From Myxococcus sp. CA023 (GTDB lineage Bacteria; Myxococcota; Myxococcia; Myxococcales; Myxococcaceae), in NCBI RefSeq assembly GCF_010998615.1, contig NZ_JAAEAH010000037.1:21693-85692 (forward strand): a stretch of 64,000 nt of DNA, written 5' to 3'. The notes under the pieces are model-generated. The model saw only the letters and a program-made list of their open reading frames with translations. It was not told the DNA's origin and ran no database searches. Positions 18,189-27,383 of this stretch are shown here, piece by piece. Position 1 is the stretch's first letter. The number at the start of each line of letters is the position of its first letter. The translations under genes and the position numbers were made by a program.

Positions 18189-20773
18189 GTCCGGGAAGCA
18201 AGGCGCTGGCCGAGTTCGTGGCCGAGGCGACGGAGATTCTCGACGCCCTGGCCAGGGACTTGCTCGTGCTCGACGAGCGCCGGGGCTACGAGGCGGACCC
18301 GGACCTGGTCAACGGCATCTTCCGCGCGGCGCATTCGCTCAAGGGGTTGTCCGGGCTGTTCGGCCAGGAGCGCATCTCCCGGCTGGCGCATGGGACGGAG
18401 GACCTGCTCGACAGGCTTCGGCTGGGGAAGCTGCTGCTGGACGGCGCGGTCCTGGATGCGCTGATTGAAGCGCTGGATGCGTTCCAGGCGCTGCTGGGCG
18501 AGGCCGCTCGCGGCACGGAGAGCGAAAGCCTGTCCGCCCGCGTGGAGGCGATGGCCGCGCGGATGGCGTCGATGGGCGCTCCGACGGAGGTTGCCGCGGA
18601 CGACCCGCTGGACCGGTTGGAACTGGAGGCGCAGGTCCGCTCCGTCTTCACGGAGTACGAGGAACACCGGCTGCGGGAGAACGTGCGGCGGGGTGTGTCG
18701 CTGTGGCGCGTACGGGCCGCCTTTGATTTGTCCGACTTCGACAAGGGACTGGCGGAGCTCAACGCGAGGCTCAAGCCGCTGGGCGAGGTCATCAGCACGC
18801 TGCCGTCCGCGCAGCCGGGTGGCGCGCATGGCATCGCGTTCGACCTGATTTTCGGTGCGCAGGTCGACCGTGTGTCCCTGGAGACGGGACTGAAGGGGAC
18901 GCCCGCGGAGCTGTCCGCGCTGACGGTGCGCCCGGCCGCGGCGGCTGCGACGAGCGCGCTGCTTCAGGCCGCGCAACCCGCCGCGACGATTCGCGCGTCC
19001 GGGGGAGCGAAGTCGGAGACGCGGCCTGGAGACGCGGCGACGCACGATGGGGACGCAGGCTCTGCTCAGGACGCAGCGGCAGGGGGCCTCGCGGCACCTG
19101 ATGTGCCCGTCCGCGTGACTGATGCGGCCCCAGAGGCGTCGCGGAAGGGCGCAACGCCCTCGCGCGGCTCCCGAAGCTCCGCAATCCGAGGCACGTCCGC
19201 GGACGCCAAGGATTCGCCTGTGGCGGGACATTCGACGTCGCCCAAGGGCGGCGGCAAGAAGAAGGGTGCGCGCGCGACGCCCGCTGCGATGCCTCCCGAG
19301 GCGCAGCCGCCGCTCCTTTCGCACGTACCGGAAGACACGGAGCCCGGGCTCCTGGAATGGCCCACGTCGGACGCCGACGTACCTGCCAATGCCGGCGGCT
19401 CGCCTTCACCGACTCCCGTGCCCGGACCCTCCAGCGTGCCCGTCGTCGCCTACCTCCAGGGCGCCGCCAAGGCATCACCCAAGGGGCTCTCGGTAGCCCC
19501 AGCGGCACCGGCTGGCGCCCCCGTGAGCGCCCCAGCGGCGCTGACGGCGGACACGTCGCTGCGCTCCCTGACGCAGACCGTGCGGGTGGACATCGGTCGC
19601 CTGGATGGCCTCATCAACATGGTGGGCGAGTTGCTGCTCATCAAGGCCAACCTCCAGCGGCTCGCGGAGTCCGCGAGGCAGGACGGCGCGGTGGCGCTCT
19701 CCAAGCTGTTCGGCCAGGAGCTGGCGCGCGAAACGCGAGGCCTGGAGCGCAAGCTGGAAGCCCTCCAGGAAGGCCTCCTCGAGGCGCGGATGGTCCCCGT
19801 AGGCCAGGTGTTCGACAAACTGGCACGGCTGGTGCGCCGCATCACCCGCGAGGCGGGCAAGGAAATCGAGCTCGCCATCAGCGGCGGCGAGGTGGAGCTG
19901 GACAAGCTCATCGTCGAGGAACTCAGCGACCCGCTGATGCACCTCATCCGCAATGCCATCGACCACGGCGTCGAATCCCCCGACGCCCGTCTGGCCGCGG
20001 GCAAGCCCCGTCGCGCGGTGGTGGGCCTGCGCGCCGAGCAGAAGGGCAACCACGTCGTCATCGAGGTGAGTGACGACGGCTCCGGCATCGACGAGGTGCG
20101 CGTGCGCGAGGTGGCCATCACGCGCGGCCTCATCACCTTTGCGCAGGCCCAGGAGATGAGCCGGAGGGAGCTGCTCAACCTCATCTTCCAGCCCGGCTTC
20201 TCCACCGCCCGCAGCGTGTCCGAGCTCTCCGGCCGGGGCGTCGGCCTGGACGTGGTGAAGAACAACCTGGGCAACCTGTCGGGCATCATCGACGTGTGGA
20301 GCGAGCGCGGAAAGGGCACCGCCTTCCACCTCACGCTCCCCGTCACGCTGGCCATCATTCGCGCGCTGCTGGTGGGCGTCAGTGGCCGCACCTACGCGGT
20401 GCCGCTCAACAGCGTGCTGGAAATCATCTCCGTCCAGCCCAAGGACATCCGCACCGTGGAGCGGCGCGAGGTCCTGGACCTGCGCGGACAGACGTTGCCC
20501 TTCGTGCGGCTGTCTCGCATGTTCGCCCTGCCGGAGCGCCCGGTGAGCCGCCACTTCGTGGTGGTGGTGGGCCTGGCCCAGGAGCGCCTGGGCATCGCCG
20601 TGGACGAATTGCACGGTCAGCAGGACATCGTCACCAAGCCCCTGGGGGGCCGGCTCCAGTCCGTCCGGGGCATCTCCGGCGCCACCGACCTGGGCAACCG
20701 GCGCACCGTCCTGGTGCTGGACGTGGCGGCGCTCCTGGAAGAGGGCATGGCAGTGGAGCGGCGTCGCGCCTGA
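18185..20773 (+). CDS. cheA: Chemotaxis histidine kinase CheA
   Basis: An 862-residue kinase. Order: HPt domain with phospho-acceptor His50 (FRAAHSLKGL); a region to about 250; a long Ala/Pro/Gly/Ser-rich linker (about 250-440) in place of a clear P2 CheY-binding domain; dimerisation helices (IGRLDGLINMVGELL); HATPase domain (LIRNAIDHGVESP, SDDGSGID, GRGVGLDVV); and a C-terminal CheW-like domain (about 720-862). No receiver is fused. It autophosphorylates and passes phosphate to the operon's CheY and CheB proteins. Cluster composition fits the M. xanthus Che8 system as I remember it. Confidence 0.92.
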   Translation: MSPGSKALAEFVAEATEILDALARDLLVLDERRGYEADPDLVNGIFRAAHSLKGLSGLFGQERISRLAHGTEDLLDRLRLGKLLLDGAVLDALIEALDAFQALLGEAARGTESESLSARVEAMAARMASMGAPTEVAADDPLDRLELEAQVRSVFTEYEEHRLRENVRRGVSLWRVRAAFDLSDFDKGLAELNARLKPLGEVISTLPSAQPGGAHGIAFDLIFGAQVDRVSLETGLKGTPAELSALTVRPAAAAATSALLQAAQPAATIRASGGAKSETRPGDAATHDGDAGSAQDAAAGGLAAPDVPVRVTDAAPEASRKGATPSRGSRSSAIRGTSADAKDSPVAGHSTSPKGGGKKKGARATPAAMPPEAQPPLLSHVPEDTEPGLLEWPTSDADVPANAGGSPSPTPVPGPSSVPVVAYLQGAAKASPKGLSVAPAAPAGAPVSAPAALTADTSLRSLTQTVRVDIGRLDGLINMVGELLLIKANLQRLAESARQDGAVALSKLFGQELARETRGLERKLEALQEGLLEARMVPVGQVFDKLARLVRRITREAGKEIELAISGGEVELDKLIVEELSDPLMHLIRNAIDHGVESPDARLAAGKPRRAVVGLRAEQKGNHVVIEVSDDGSGIDEVRVREVAITRGLITFAQAQEMSRRELLNLIFQPGFSTARSVSELSGRGVGLDVVKNNLGNLSGIIDVWSERGKGTAFHLTLPVTLAIIRALLVGVSGRTYAVPLNSVLEIISVQPKDIRTVERREVLDLRGQTLPFVRLSRMFALPERPVSRHFVVVVGLAQERLGIAVDELHGQQDIVTKPLGGRLQSVRGISGATDLGNRRTVLVLDVAALLEEGMAVERRRA

Positions 20774-20816
20774 CCCTCGCTGCGGACGGGCGCGCCGGCT
20801 GCTATCCTGCGTCGCT

Positions 20817-21383
20817 GTGTCCCGGTTCTCGGAACTGCTCGACGACTTCTTCTACCGTCCTGACGAGGACGTCTCCGGGCTCCAGGATTTCGCGGCGGGC
20901 AGCGACGGCGTATTGCCCGCGGCCCCCGAGGAGGTGCCCGAGGAGTACCTGGCCTTCCGCCTGGAAGGGGAGTGCTACGCGGTCCCCATCCGGGGGGTGC
21001 GTGAAATCTCCAAGGTTCCGCCGCTGACGGAGATTCCCCGCGCCGAACCTCAACTCCTGGGGGTGATGAACCTGCGCGGTGAGCTGCTGCCCGTGTACGA
21101 CGTCAAGATGCGGCTGCGGCTGGCGGAGCGGGCGCCCCTGGTCGCCGGGCCCGACGCGCCGGCTCCGCCTCGGAGTGCTCGCATCCTCGTGCTGCGCACG
21201 GAGACGGGGCCCGCGGGGGTGTGGGTGGATGGCGTGGTGGGCGTGGTGAAGCTCAAGCCGTCCATGCTGGAGGCACCGCCACCGGGGATGCGCGTGGGTG
21301 ACAGGGATTGCGTGGTGGGCATGGGCCGGCGTGGCCCCATGCTCTACATCCTCTTGGACGCGGAACAGGCGCTCGCCCCATGA
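20817..21383 (+). CDS. cheW: CheW-like coupling protein (first copy)
   Basis: A 188-residue protein with a single CheW domain from about residue 40 (EYLAFRLEGECYAVPIRGV; LLGVMNLRGELLPVYDV). About 40 acidic N-terminal residues precede the fold. CheW proteins link CheA to receptors; two are encoded here although no receptor gene is present. GTG start at 20817 has no strong ribosome site, so the exact start is less sure. Its stop overlaps the next cheW start by 4 bases. Confidence 0.87.
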   Translation: MSRFSELLDDFFYRPDEDVSGLQDFAAGSDGVLPAAPEEVPEEYLAFRLEGECYAVPIRGVREISKVPPLTEIPRAEPQLLGVMNLRGELLPVYDVKMRLRLAERAPLVAGPDAPAPPRSARILVLRTETGPAGVWVDGVVGVVKLKPSMLEAPPPGMRVGDRDCVVGMGRRGPMLYILLDAEQALAP

Positions 21384-21904
21384 AGGACTCCGTCAACCTG
21401 CTGTCGCGGCGTCCCCACGCGGTCCCGGATGAAGTGTCCTCGGCCGCGGACACGGTGGTGCAGCTCTGTGCCTTCTTCATCGGCGCGGAGGAGTACGTGT
21501 TGGACATCATGCGGGTGGAGGAAATCCTCCCGCTCCAGCGCATCACCCCCATCCCCCACGCCCCGGCGTTCGTGGAGGGCGTGCTTCACCTGCGTGGCCT
21601 CATCCTGCCGGTGGTGGACCTGCGGTGCCGGCTCCTGGGCACGCCGGGGCCGGAGACGCCGAAGACGCGGCTGCTGGTCTGCAAGCTGGGCTCGCGGCGC
21701 GTGGCGGTGAAGGTGGACCGGGTGGCGGAGGTGCTGCGCGTGCGGCGCGGCGACATCAAGCCCGCGCCCGCGCTGATGGTGGCGGGACACACGCCCTTTG
21801 TCGTCGGCGTCTGTGGACCACCGGACCGGCTCCGGCTGCTGCTGGACCTCAAGGCATTGCTGCGCGTGGAGTTGGAGCGCGAATCTTCAAGGAACACGAC
21901 GTAG
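21380..21904 (+). CDS. cheW: CheW-like coupling protein (second copy)
   Basis: A 174-residue protein with one CheW domain (VQLCAFFIGAEEYVLDIMRV; EGVLHLRGLILPVVDLRCRL). It differs clearly in sequence from the preceding CheW, so the pair is not a recent duplication and may couple to different partners. ATG start at 21380 overlaps the previous stop. Confidence 0.88.
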   Translation: MKDSVNLLSRRPHAVPDEVSSAADTVVQLCAFFIGAEEYVLDIMRVEEILPLQRITPIPHAPAFVEGVLHLRGLILPVVDLRCRLLGTPGPETPKTRLLVCKLGSRRVAVKVDRVAEVLRVRRGDIKPAPALMVAGHTPFVVGVCGPPDRLRLLLDLKALLRVELERESSRNTT

Positions 21905-21925
21905 GCGCACAAATGGGGGATTGAG

Positions 21926-22303
21926 ATGGGCCATCAAGGACTGGAGCAGCACCGTAAAATCCTCGGCATCCTCTTCATCGTCATCAACGGGCTGTCGGTG
22001 CTCATCGCCGTGGGAGTGATGCTGTTCTTCGGGGCGATGGGCGGGATGTTGCCAAGCGCGAAGCCCGAGGAACGGGCGCTGATTGTTGCCCTGGGCATGG
22101 GCGTGGGCGGGTGCCTGGCGCTGCTGGGGTTGCCGGGTGTCATCACCGGCTTCGGGTTGCTGTACCGCAAAGCGTGGTCGAGGACGCTGACACTGGTGTT
22201 GGGCATCCTCGCCATTCCCAATGTCCCGCTGGGCACGGCCCTGGGGGCCTACGCACTCTGGTTCTACCTTCAGCCAGGCTCTGACCAGGTCTTCGACACA
22301 TGA
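21926..22303 (+). CDS. Small three-helix membrane protein in the Che operon
   Basis: A 125-residue protein with three transmembrane segments: about 11-38 (ILGILFIVINGLSVLIAVGV), about 53-75 and about 84-115. I do not recognise a named family. It lies 21 bases after the second cheW and overlaps the HEAT-repeat gene by 4 bases, so it is co-translated with Che genes. Lacking a ligand domain or methylation helices, it is not a conventional receptor, but it is the operon's only membrane protein before the ABC permease. Confidence 0.72.
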   Translation: MGHQGLEQHRKILGILFIVINGLSVLIAVGVMLFFGAMGGMLPSAKPEERALIVALGMGVGGCLALLGLPGVITGFGLLYRKAWSRTLTLVLGILAIPNVPLGTALGAYALWFYLQPGSDQVFDT

Positions 22304-24279
22304 GCCCCCGCTCCGAGCCCCCGGTCGAGGAAGAGGCGCGCTACCTCGCACTCCAGTCGCTGGACCCGTGCACCGCGGGCGTTCTGGAGATTCTCGTCGC
22401 CGGCTTGCATGACGAGAGCTGGCGCGTGCGCCACGTCGCGGCGGAGGCCCTCAAGCGGATGCCCGCCTCGAGCGAGCTCGCGGCCCGGCTCATCTCCGTG
22501 CTGGGGGAGCGAGGGGAGACGGGGGCTCGGAATGCGGCGGCGGAGGCGCTCGCGGGGCTGGGCAGTGTCGCGTTGGGCCCGTTGGTGGGCCTGCTGGCCC
22601 ATCCGGACCCGGACCAACGCAAGTTCGCCGCGGACATCCTTGGCCAACTGGGGCAGCGCGAGGCGGAGGGTCCCCTGGTGCGTTCGCTCTCGGACGTGGA
22701 CCTCAACGTGCGTGTGTCCGCGGCGGAGGCACTGGGACGCATCGGCGGCGCGCAAGCCGTCACCGCGCTGGAGTCGCTGCTGGCCGAACCGGAGCCGCTG
22801 CTTCGCCTGTCCGCCCTGGAAGGGTTGACGCTGCTTCAGCATGCGGCGCCCCTACCGCTGGTGAAGGCCTTGCTGGAGGACCCTCGGCTTCAGCGGAGCG
22901 CCTACCGGATGCTGGGCCTCATTCCGGAGGCGGACGCGACGGTGCGCATCTGCCAGGGGCTCACGTCGGAGTTGCGCTCGGTGCGAGAGGCGGCGCTGTC
23001 CGCGCTGGGGACCCAGGCCGCGCGTTCCGCGGGTGCGCGGCGCGGCGAGCTCGAAGCGGTGGTGCGGAAGGCGCTCTTGCCCCTGCCCGGCATGACGCCG
23101 CGACTGACCGAGGCGCTGGCGTCCGAGGACGTCATGGTGCGCGCGGGCACGCTGGTGGCGGTGGCCTCGCTGGGCGATGCTTCGCTGGCCGTGCCCGTGG
23201 CGGAGTGTGCGCGCGAGGCGCGGCTGCTGCGCGAGGTGCTGCGCACGCTGGGCGGGTTGGGGCCGGACGGCGGGCGCACCTTGCTTCATCACCTGCCGGA
23301 CCTGTCCCTGCCGGCGCGGGCCGCCGCGGCCGAAGCGCTGGTGGACCTGGTCGACGCCTCGGCGGTGGCTCCGCTGTGCGCGTTGCTGGAGTGGGTGGAG
23401 GACGAGCTTCGCGCGGTGGTGGTGCGTGCCTTGGGGCGGACAGGTGCGGCCTCGGCGGTGTCGCCGCTCGTCGCCCTGCTGGAAGAGCCATCCCTCGCGG
23501 GTGCGGCGACGCGCTCCCTGGCCGGGCTGGCGGAATCGTGCCGGCCGGCGGTGCTGGAGGCGCTGGAGGACGCGGTGGCGCGCAGGGCCACGCCCGCGGC
23601 GGTCGCCGCCCTGGCCCGCGTGGGCGGCGTGCCGGCCCTGCCTACGTTGAAGCGGCTGGCGCGGGACGAGGACCCTCGGTGGCGCGCGGCGGCGGTGGTG
23701 GCGGCGTGTGAGCTGGATGGCGACGTCGGTCGGGAGTTGGTGCGCGCGGCGCTCGCGGATGAGTCCGTGCCGGTGCGCATCGCGGGCACGCGGGCCCTGG
23801 CGCGACTGGGCGGACCGGACGCGGGCGCGCTGCTGTCACCGGTCCTGAGGGACGAGGACCCCTCCGTGCGGGTGGCCGCGGTGGAGGCTGCGGGGGACTG
23901 CGGCGCGTTGGACCGGGTGCCGGACCTGGTGGCCCTGACGCGGGATGCGGATGGAGCGCTGGCGGTGGCCGCGGTGCGGGCCCTGGCGCGGATGGGAGCG
24001 GCGGGCCCAGGGGTGTTGCGGGAGGCCGCGGGGCATCCGGACGTGGAGGTGGTGAAGGCGTCGCTGGTGGCGGGGGCGGAGTCGTCGGCCGGGGTGACGG
24101 TGGCGCTGTCCCTGCTGCGTCATGCGCGCTGGGATGTCCGCGCAGCGGCGGCGCGAGTGCTGGGAGATTCGGCGGGGCCTGAGTGTCTGTCCGCCGCCCG
24201 GGAGGCGCTGGAGGCGGAGTCGGACGCCCTGGCGCTGCGAGCCCTCTCCGATGCCGTGGAGCGCCTGCTCCGGCGCTGA
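22300..24279 (+). CDS. HEAT-repeat protein of the Che operon
   Basis: A 659-residue protein made almost entirely of HEAT/PBS-lyase-type repeats of about 31 residues (for example VRHVAAEALKRM, VRVSAAEALGRIGG, VRAGTLVAVASLGD, VRIAGTRALARLGG, VRVAAVEAAGDCG), roughly twenty copies. Such solenoids are protein-binding scaffolds. No signal peptide or membrane segment, so cytoplasmic. ATG overlap with the small membrane protein gene, and cheR 9 bases after. Likely a scaffold or adaptor for this chemosensory array (inferred). Confidence 0.85.
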   Translation: MSPRSEPPVEEEARYLALQSLDPCTAGVLEILVAGLHDESWRVRHVAAEALKRMPASSELAARLISVLGERGETGARNAAAEALAGLGSVALGPLVGLLAHPDPDQRKFAADILGQLGQREAEGPLVRSLSDVDLNVRVSAAEALGRIGGAQAVTALESLLAEPEPLLRLSALEGLTLLQHAAPLPLVKALLEDPRLQRSAYRMLGLIPEADATVRICQGLTSELRSVREAALSALGTQAARSAGARRGELEAVVRKALLPLPGMTPRLTEALASEDVMVRAGTLVAVASLGDASLAVPVAECAREARLLREVLRTLGGLGPDGGRTLLHHLPDLSLPARAAAAEALVDLVDASAVAPLCALLEWVEDELRAVVVRALGRTGAASAVSPLVALLEEPSLAGAATRSLAGLAESCRPAVLEALEDAVARRATPAAVAALARVGGVPALPTLKRLARDEDPRWRAAAVVAACELDGDVGRELVRAALADESVPVRIAGTRALARLGGPDAGALLSPVLRDEDPSVRVAAVEAAGDCGALDRVPDLVALTRDADGALAVAAVRALARMGAAGPGVLREAAGHPDVEVVKASLVAGAESSAGVTVALSLLRHARWDVRAAAARVLGDSAGPECLSAAREALEAESDALALRALSDAVERLLRR

Positions 24280-24288
24280 GAGGGCTCC

Positions 24289-25161
24289 ATGGCACGCTTC
24301 GACGACGGACGTCCGGAGATGTCAGCGGAGGAGTTCCGTCTCCTCCGGGACCACGTGTATTCGCACTGCGGCATCCTGGTGCACGAGGACATGAAGTTCG
24401 TGATGGAGCGCCGGCTGTGGCCCCGGCTGGAGTTGCTGGGGCTGCCAGACTACGGCGCGTACCACCGCCACCTGCGCTACGACGCCAACCGGCACGCCGA
24501 ACTGGAGGCGGCCGTCGAATCCCTCACCACTCACGAGACGTACTTCTTCCGCGAGCCCACGCAGCTCAAGGCCTTCACGGACGAACTGTTCCCGGTGGTG
24601 GAACAGCGCAACGCGCGGCTACGGCGCCTGCGGGTGTGGTCCGCGGGGTGCTCGTCCGGGGAGGAGGCCTACACGCTGGCGATGCTCCTCAAGGACAGCC
24701 GCCGCTTCGACGACTGGGACGTGGAAGTCCTGGGCACGGACATCTCCCGGCGCGTGTTGGCTATGGCGCGGCGAGCGGAGTACGGACCTTCCGCGCTGCG
24801 CGCCACCTCGCCGGAATTGCTGGAACGCCACTTCGTTTCGCTGGGCAACAGCCGCGTGCGCGTCCGGGACGAAGTGCGCGCCTGGGTGTCGTTTGGCCAC
24901 CACAACCTGCTGGACGAGGTGGGGAGCCAACTGGTGCCACGCATGGACGTGGTGTTCTGCCGCAACGTGCTCATCTACTTCGACCTGGCGGCACGCCGGA
25001 AGTTCCTGCGCATTGTTCGGGACCGGCTGGTGCCAGGGGGGTACCTGCTGCTGGGACACTCAGAGAACCTGCTGAATCTGGGCTCGGACTTCGAGTTCGT
25101 TCACCTGCGCGGGGACCTGGTGTACCGGAGGCCGGAGTTGGACGAAGGAGCGCGTCGATGA
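24289..25161 (+). CDS. cheR: Chemoreceptor methyltransferase CheR
   Basis: A 290-residue protein with the CheR N-terminal helical domain (about 12-85) and the SAM-dependent methyltransferase domain (VWSAGCSSGEEAYTLAM as motif I; DVVFCRNVLIYFD as motif IV). THETYFFRE is the conserved family segment. It methylates glutamates of receptors, which must be encoded elsewhere. Its stop overlaps cheB by 4 bases. No pentapeptide-binding or TPR extension is attached. Confidence 0.94.
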   Translation: MARFDDGRPEMSAEEFRLLRDHVYSHCGILVHEDMKFVMERRLWPRLELLGLPDYGAYHRHLRYDANRHAELEAAVESLTTHETYFFREPTQLKAFTDELFPVVEQRNARLRRLRVWSAGCSSGEEAYTLAMLLKDSRRFDDWDVEVLGTDISRRVLAMARRAEYGPSALRATSPELLERHFVSLGNSRVRVRDEVRAWVSFGHHNLLDEVGSQLVPRMDVVFCRNVLIYFDLAARRKFLRIVRDRLVPGGYLLLGHSENLLNLGSDFEFVHLRGDLVYRRPELDEGARR

Positions 25162-26195
25162 GCAGCAAGGGCGTCATCTCCGTACTGGTCATCGACGACT
25201 CGGCCCACAACCGGCGCACCCTCTCCACGATGTTGGAGTCGGAGCCGGACGTGCGAGTGGTGGACCGCGCGGCGGATGGCGAAGAGGGGCTGAAGAAGGT
25301 CGTGGACCTGAAGCCCGACGTGGTGACGCTGGACCTGGAGATGCCGAAGCTCGGGGGCTACACGTTCCTCCGCCTGCTGATGCGCACGGCGCCCACACCC
25401 GTCATCGTCATCTCCAGCTATTCGCACCGCTCGGATGTCTTCAAGGCGCTGGAGTTGGGGGCGTTCGACTTCATCGCCAAGCCGCAGCACCCGACGTTCG
25501 AGGCCATGGAGGCGCTTCGGGTGGAGCTGCTGGAGAAGGTTCGGGCGGCGCGGCACGTGCGCCCCGGTTACCGGCACGCGGCGCCAGGGGCTCGCGCCAT
25601 GGCGGTGGCGGGCGAGCCGCCGCTGGTGGTGGCCGTGGGCGCCTCCACGGGGGGGCCCCCCGCGGTGCAGCGGGTGCTGGAGGGACTGGCCGTGGAGCCC
25701 ACGCCGTGCGTGTTGGTCTGCCAGCACATGCCGCCGCAGTTCACCCGCGCCTTCGCGGACCGGTTGGACCGCATCGGCCCCTTCACGGTGTCGGAGGCCC
25801 GTGACGGAGACCTGGTACAGCCCGGGCACGTGTACATCGCTCCAGGCGGGCGGCACATGGTGGTGGCCGAGCGGGGTTCCCGGCTGGAGCTGCACACGCC
25901 GCCGCCCACGCCCGTGGACAAGTACGCGCCCAGCGTGGACCGCCTCTTCGCCAGCATGGCGCAGGTGCTCGGCGCCAAGGCCCTGGGGGTGGTGCTCACA
26001 GGCATGGGCGCCGACGGCGCGGAGGGCGCGCGCGCGGTGCACCGCGCTGGCGGCGAGGTCTGGGCGCAGTCGGAGGAGACCTCGGTGGTGTTCGGCATGC
26101 CGGGGGAGGCCATCGCCACCGGGGCGGTGAAGCGGGTGATTCCACTGGGTGACATCGGCCCGGCGCTCGCGGCCCTGGCGCGGCGGCGGCGCTGA
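25158..26195 (+). CDS. cheB: Chemoreceptor methylesterase CheB
   Basis: A 345-residue protein: receiver domain (about 5-120, phospho-acceptor Asp59 in VVTLDLEMPKLGG) and C-terminal methylesterase (about 155-340) with catalytic Ser in VGASTGGPPAV, His in CQHMPPQF and Asp in LTGMGADGAEG. It removes methyl groups added by CheR and is activated by CheA phosphorylation. The ATG at 25158 overlaps the cheR stop; a much longer open frame upstream is a shadow of cheR. Confidence 0.95.
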   Translation: MSSKGVISVLVIDDSAHNRRTLSTMLESEPDVRVVDRAADGEEGLKKVVDLKPDVVTLDLEMPKLGGYTFLRLLMRTAPTPVIVISSYSHRSDVFKALELGAFDFIAKPQHPTFEAMEALRVELLEKVRAARHVRPGYRHAAPGARAMAVAGEPPLVVAVGASTGGPPAVQRVLEGLAVEPTPCVLVCQHMPPQFTRAFADRLDRIGPFTVSEARDGDLVQPGHVYIAPGGRHMVVAERGSRLELHTPPPTPVDKYAPSVDRLFASMAQVLGAKALGVVLTGMGADGAEGARAVHRAGGEVWAQSEETSVVFGMPGEAIATGAVKRVIPLGDIGPALAALARRRR

Positions 26196-26236
26196 AACTC
26201 CGGCCCCTGGCGCACGGGTGCTAACGTCCCCGGTCC

Positions 26237-26617
26237 ATGACGCAGCAGATTCGAGCCTTGGTGGTGGATGACTCGCAGGCGATGCGGCGCAGCATCATGT
26301 ACGCGTTGCAGCGCCTGTCCGGCGTGGTGTGTACCGAGGCCCAGGACGGCGCCGAGGGCTTGAAGAAGCTGACGCAGGGCCGCTTCGACCTGGTGCTCAC
26401 GGACATCAACATGCCACTGATGGACGGGCTGAAGCTCATCAGCCACATCCGGCAGGCGACCGAGTACCGGAACGTCCCCATCATCGTCGTCACCACGGAG
26501 GGTGCGGCGGCGGACCGGGAGCGCGCGATGAAGCTGGGCGCGAGCGCGTACCTGGTGAAACCCGTGCAGGCGAAGGTCGTGCTGGATACCGTTCGGGACC
26601 TGCTGAAGCTGGACTGA
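26237..26617 (+). CDS. cheY: CheY-like single-domain response regulator (second)
   Basis: A 126-residue receiver with Asp56 (LVLTDINMPLMDGL), Thr in IVVTTEG and Lys108 in YLVKPV; typical stand-alone CheY. It lies 41 bases after cheB and 16 bases before an ABC transporter pair, so either the transporter or a motility target could be under its control. Distinct from the first receiver of the operon (about half identical by eye). Confidence 0.9.
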   Translation: MTQQIRALVVDDSQAMRRSIMYALQRLSGVVCTEAQDGAEGLKKLTQGRFDLVLTDINMPLMDGLKLISHIRQATEYRNVPIIVVTTEGAAADRERAMKLGASAYLVKPVQAKVVLDTVRDLLKLD

Positions 26618-26633
26618 AGGCGAGCGCGCACGA

Positions 26634-27383
26634 ATGGATTCCGTCCTGCGGGTGGAGGGCCTGGAGAAGGCGTACGGCGAGGTGAAGGCCGTGCAGGGGC
26701 TTACCTTCGAGGTGGCGCCCGGCGAGGTGCTCGGGTTGGTGGGGCCCAACGGCGCGGGGAAGACGTCCACGTTGCGGTGCCTGGCGGGCATCCTGCCGCC
26801 CAGCTCGGGCCGCATCCTGGTCGCGGGATATGACTTGTCGCGGACGCCGGTGGACGCGAAGCGTGCGCTGGCCTTCCTGCCGGACGAGCCGCGCTTCTTT
26901 GAATACCTCACGGTGTGGGAGCACCTGAACTTCACGGCGCGGCTCTACGGCGTGGAGGACTGGGAGGAGCGGGGCCGCGCGCTGCTGGAGGAGATGGAGC
27001 TGACGGGCAAGGAGAAGTCCCTGCCGGGCGAGCTGTCACGAGGCATGAAGCAGAAGCTGTCCATCGCCTGTGGCTTCCTGCATTCGCCAAAGCTCATCCT
27101 CCTGGACGAGCCACTCACCGGCCTGGACCCCATCGGCATCCGGCGGATGAAGGCGTCGCTGCGGCGCCGGGCGGAGCAGGGCGCGGCCCTGGTGTTGTCC
27201 TCGCATCTGCTGCCGCTGGTGGAGGAGTTGTGCCACCGGCTGCTCGTCATCGCGGGCGGCAAGGCCATGGCGCTGGGCAGCCTGGAAGACATCCGCGCGC
27301 GACTGAGTGGCGCGGAAGGGGAGCACGCCTCGCTGGAAGAGCTCTTCGTCCGAATCACCAGCGCGGGAACGCAGGCGCCGTGA
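26634..27383 (+). CDS. ABC transporter ATP-binding protein
   Basis: A 249-residue ATPase: Walker A GPNGAGKTST (about 41-50), signature ELSRGMKQKLSIA, Walker B LILLDEPLTGLDP and H-loop LSSHLL. It is of the CcmA/NatA-like exporter class with a short C-terminal tail. It starts 16 bases after the last CheY and overlaps the permease gene by 4 bases. Substrate not predictable. Confidence 0.9.
   Translation: MDSVLRVEGLEKAYGEVKAVQGLTFEVAPGEVLGLVGPNGAGKTSTLRCLAGILPPSSGRILVAGYDLSRTPVDAKRALAFLPDEPRFFEYLTVWEHLNFTARLYGVEDWEERGRALLEEMELTGKEKSLPGELSRGMKQKLSIACGFLHSPKLILLDEPLTGLDPIGIRRMKASLRRRAEQGAALVLSSHLLPLVEELCHRLLVIAGGKAMALGSLEDIRARLSGAEGEHASLEELFVRITSAGTQAP

Noticed and set aside
24183..26195. A 670-codon plus-strand frame ending in CheB
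   Set aside because: Its first two thirds are an out-of-frame reading of cheR; the true CheB starts at 25158 in an ATGA overlap.
26207..26230. Possible sigma-54 promoter (TGGCGC...TGCT) before the second cheY
   Set aside because: The GG and GC elements are one base too close for a sigma-54 -24/-12 site.
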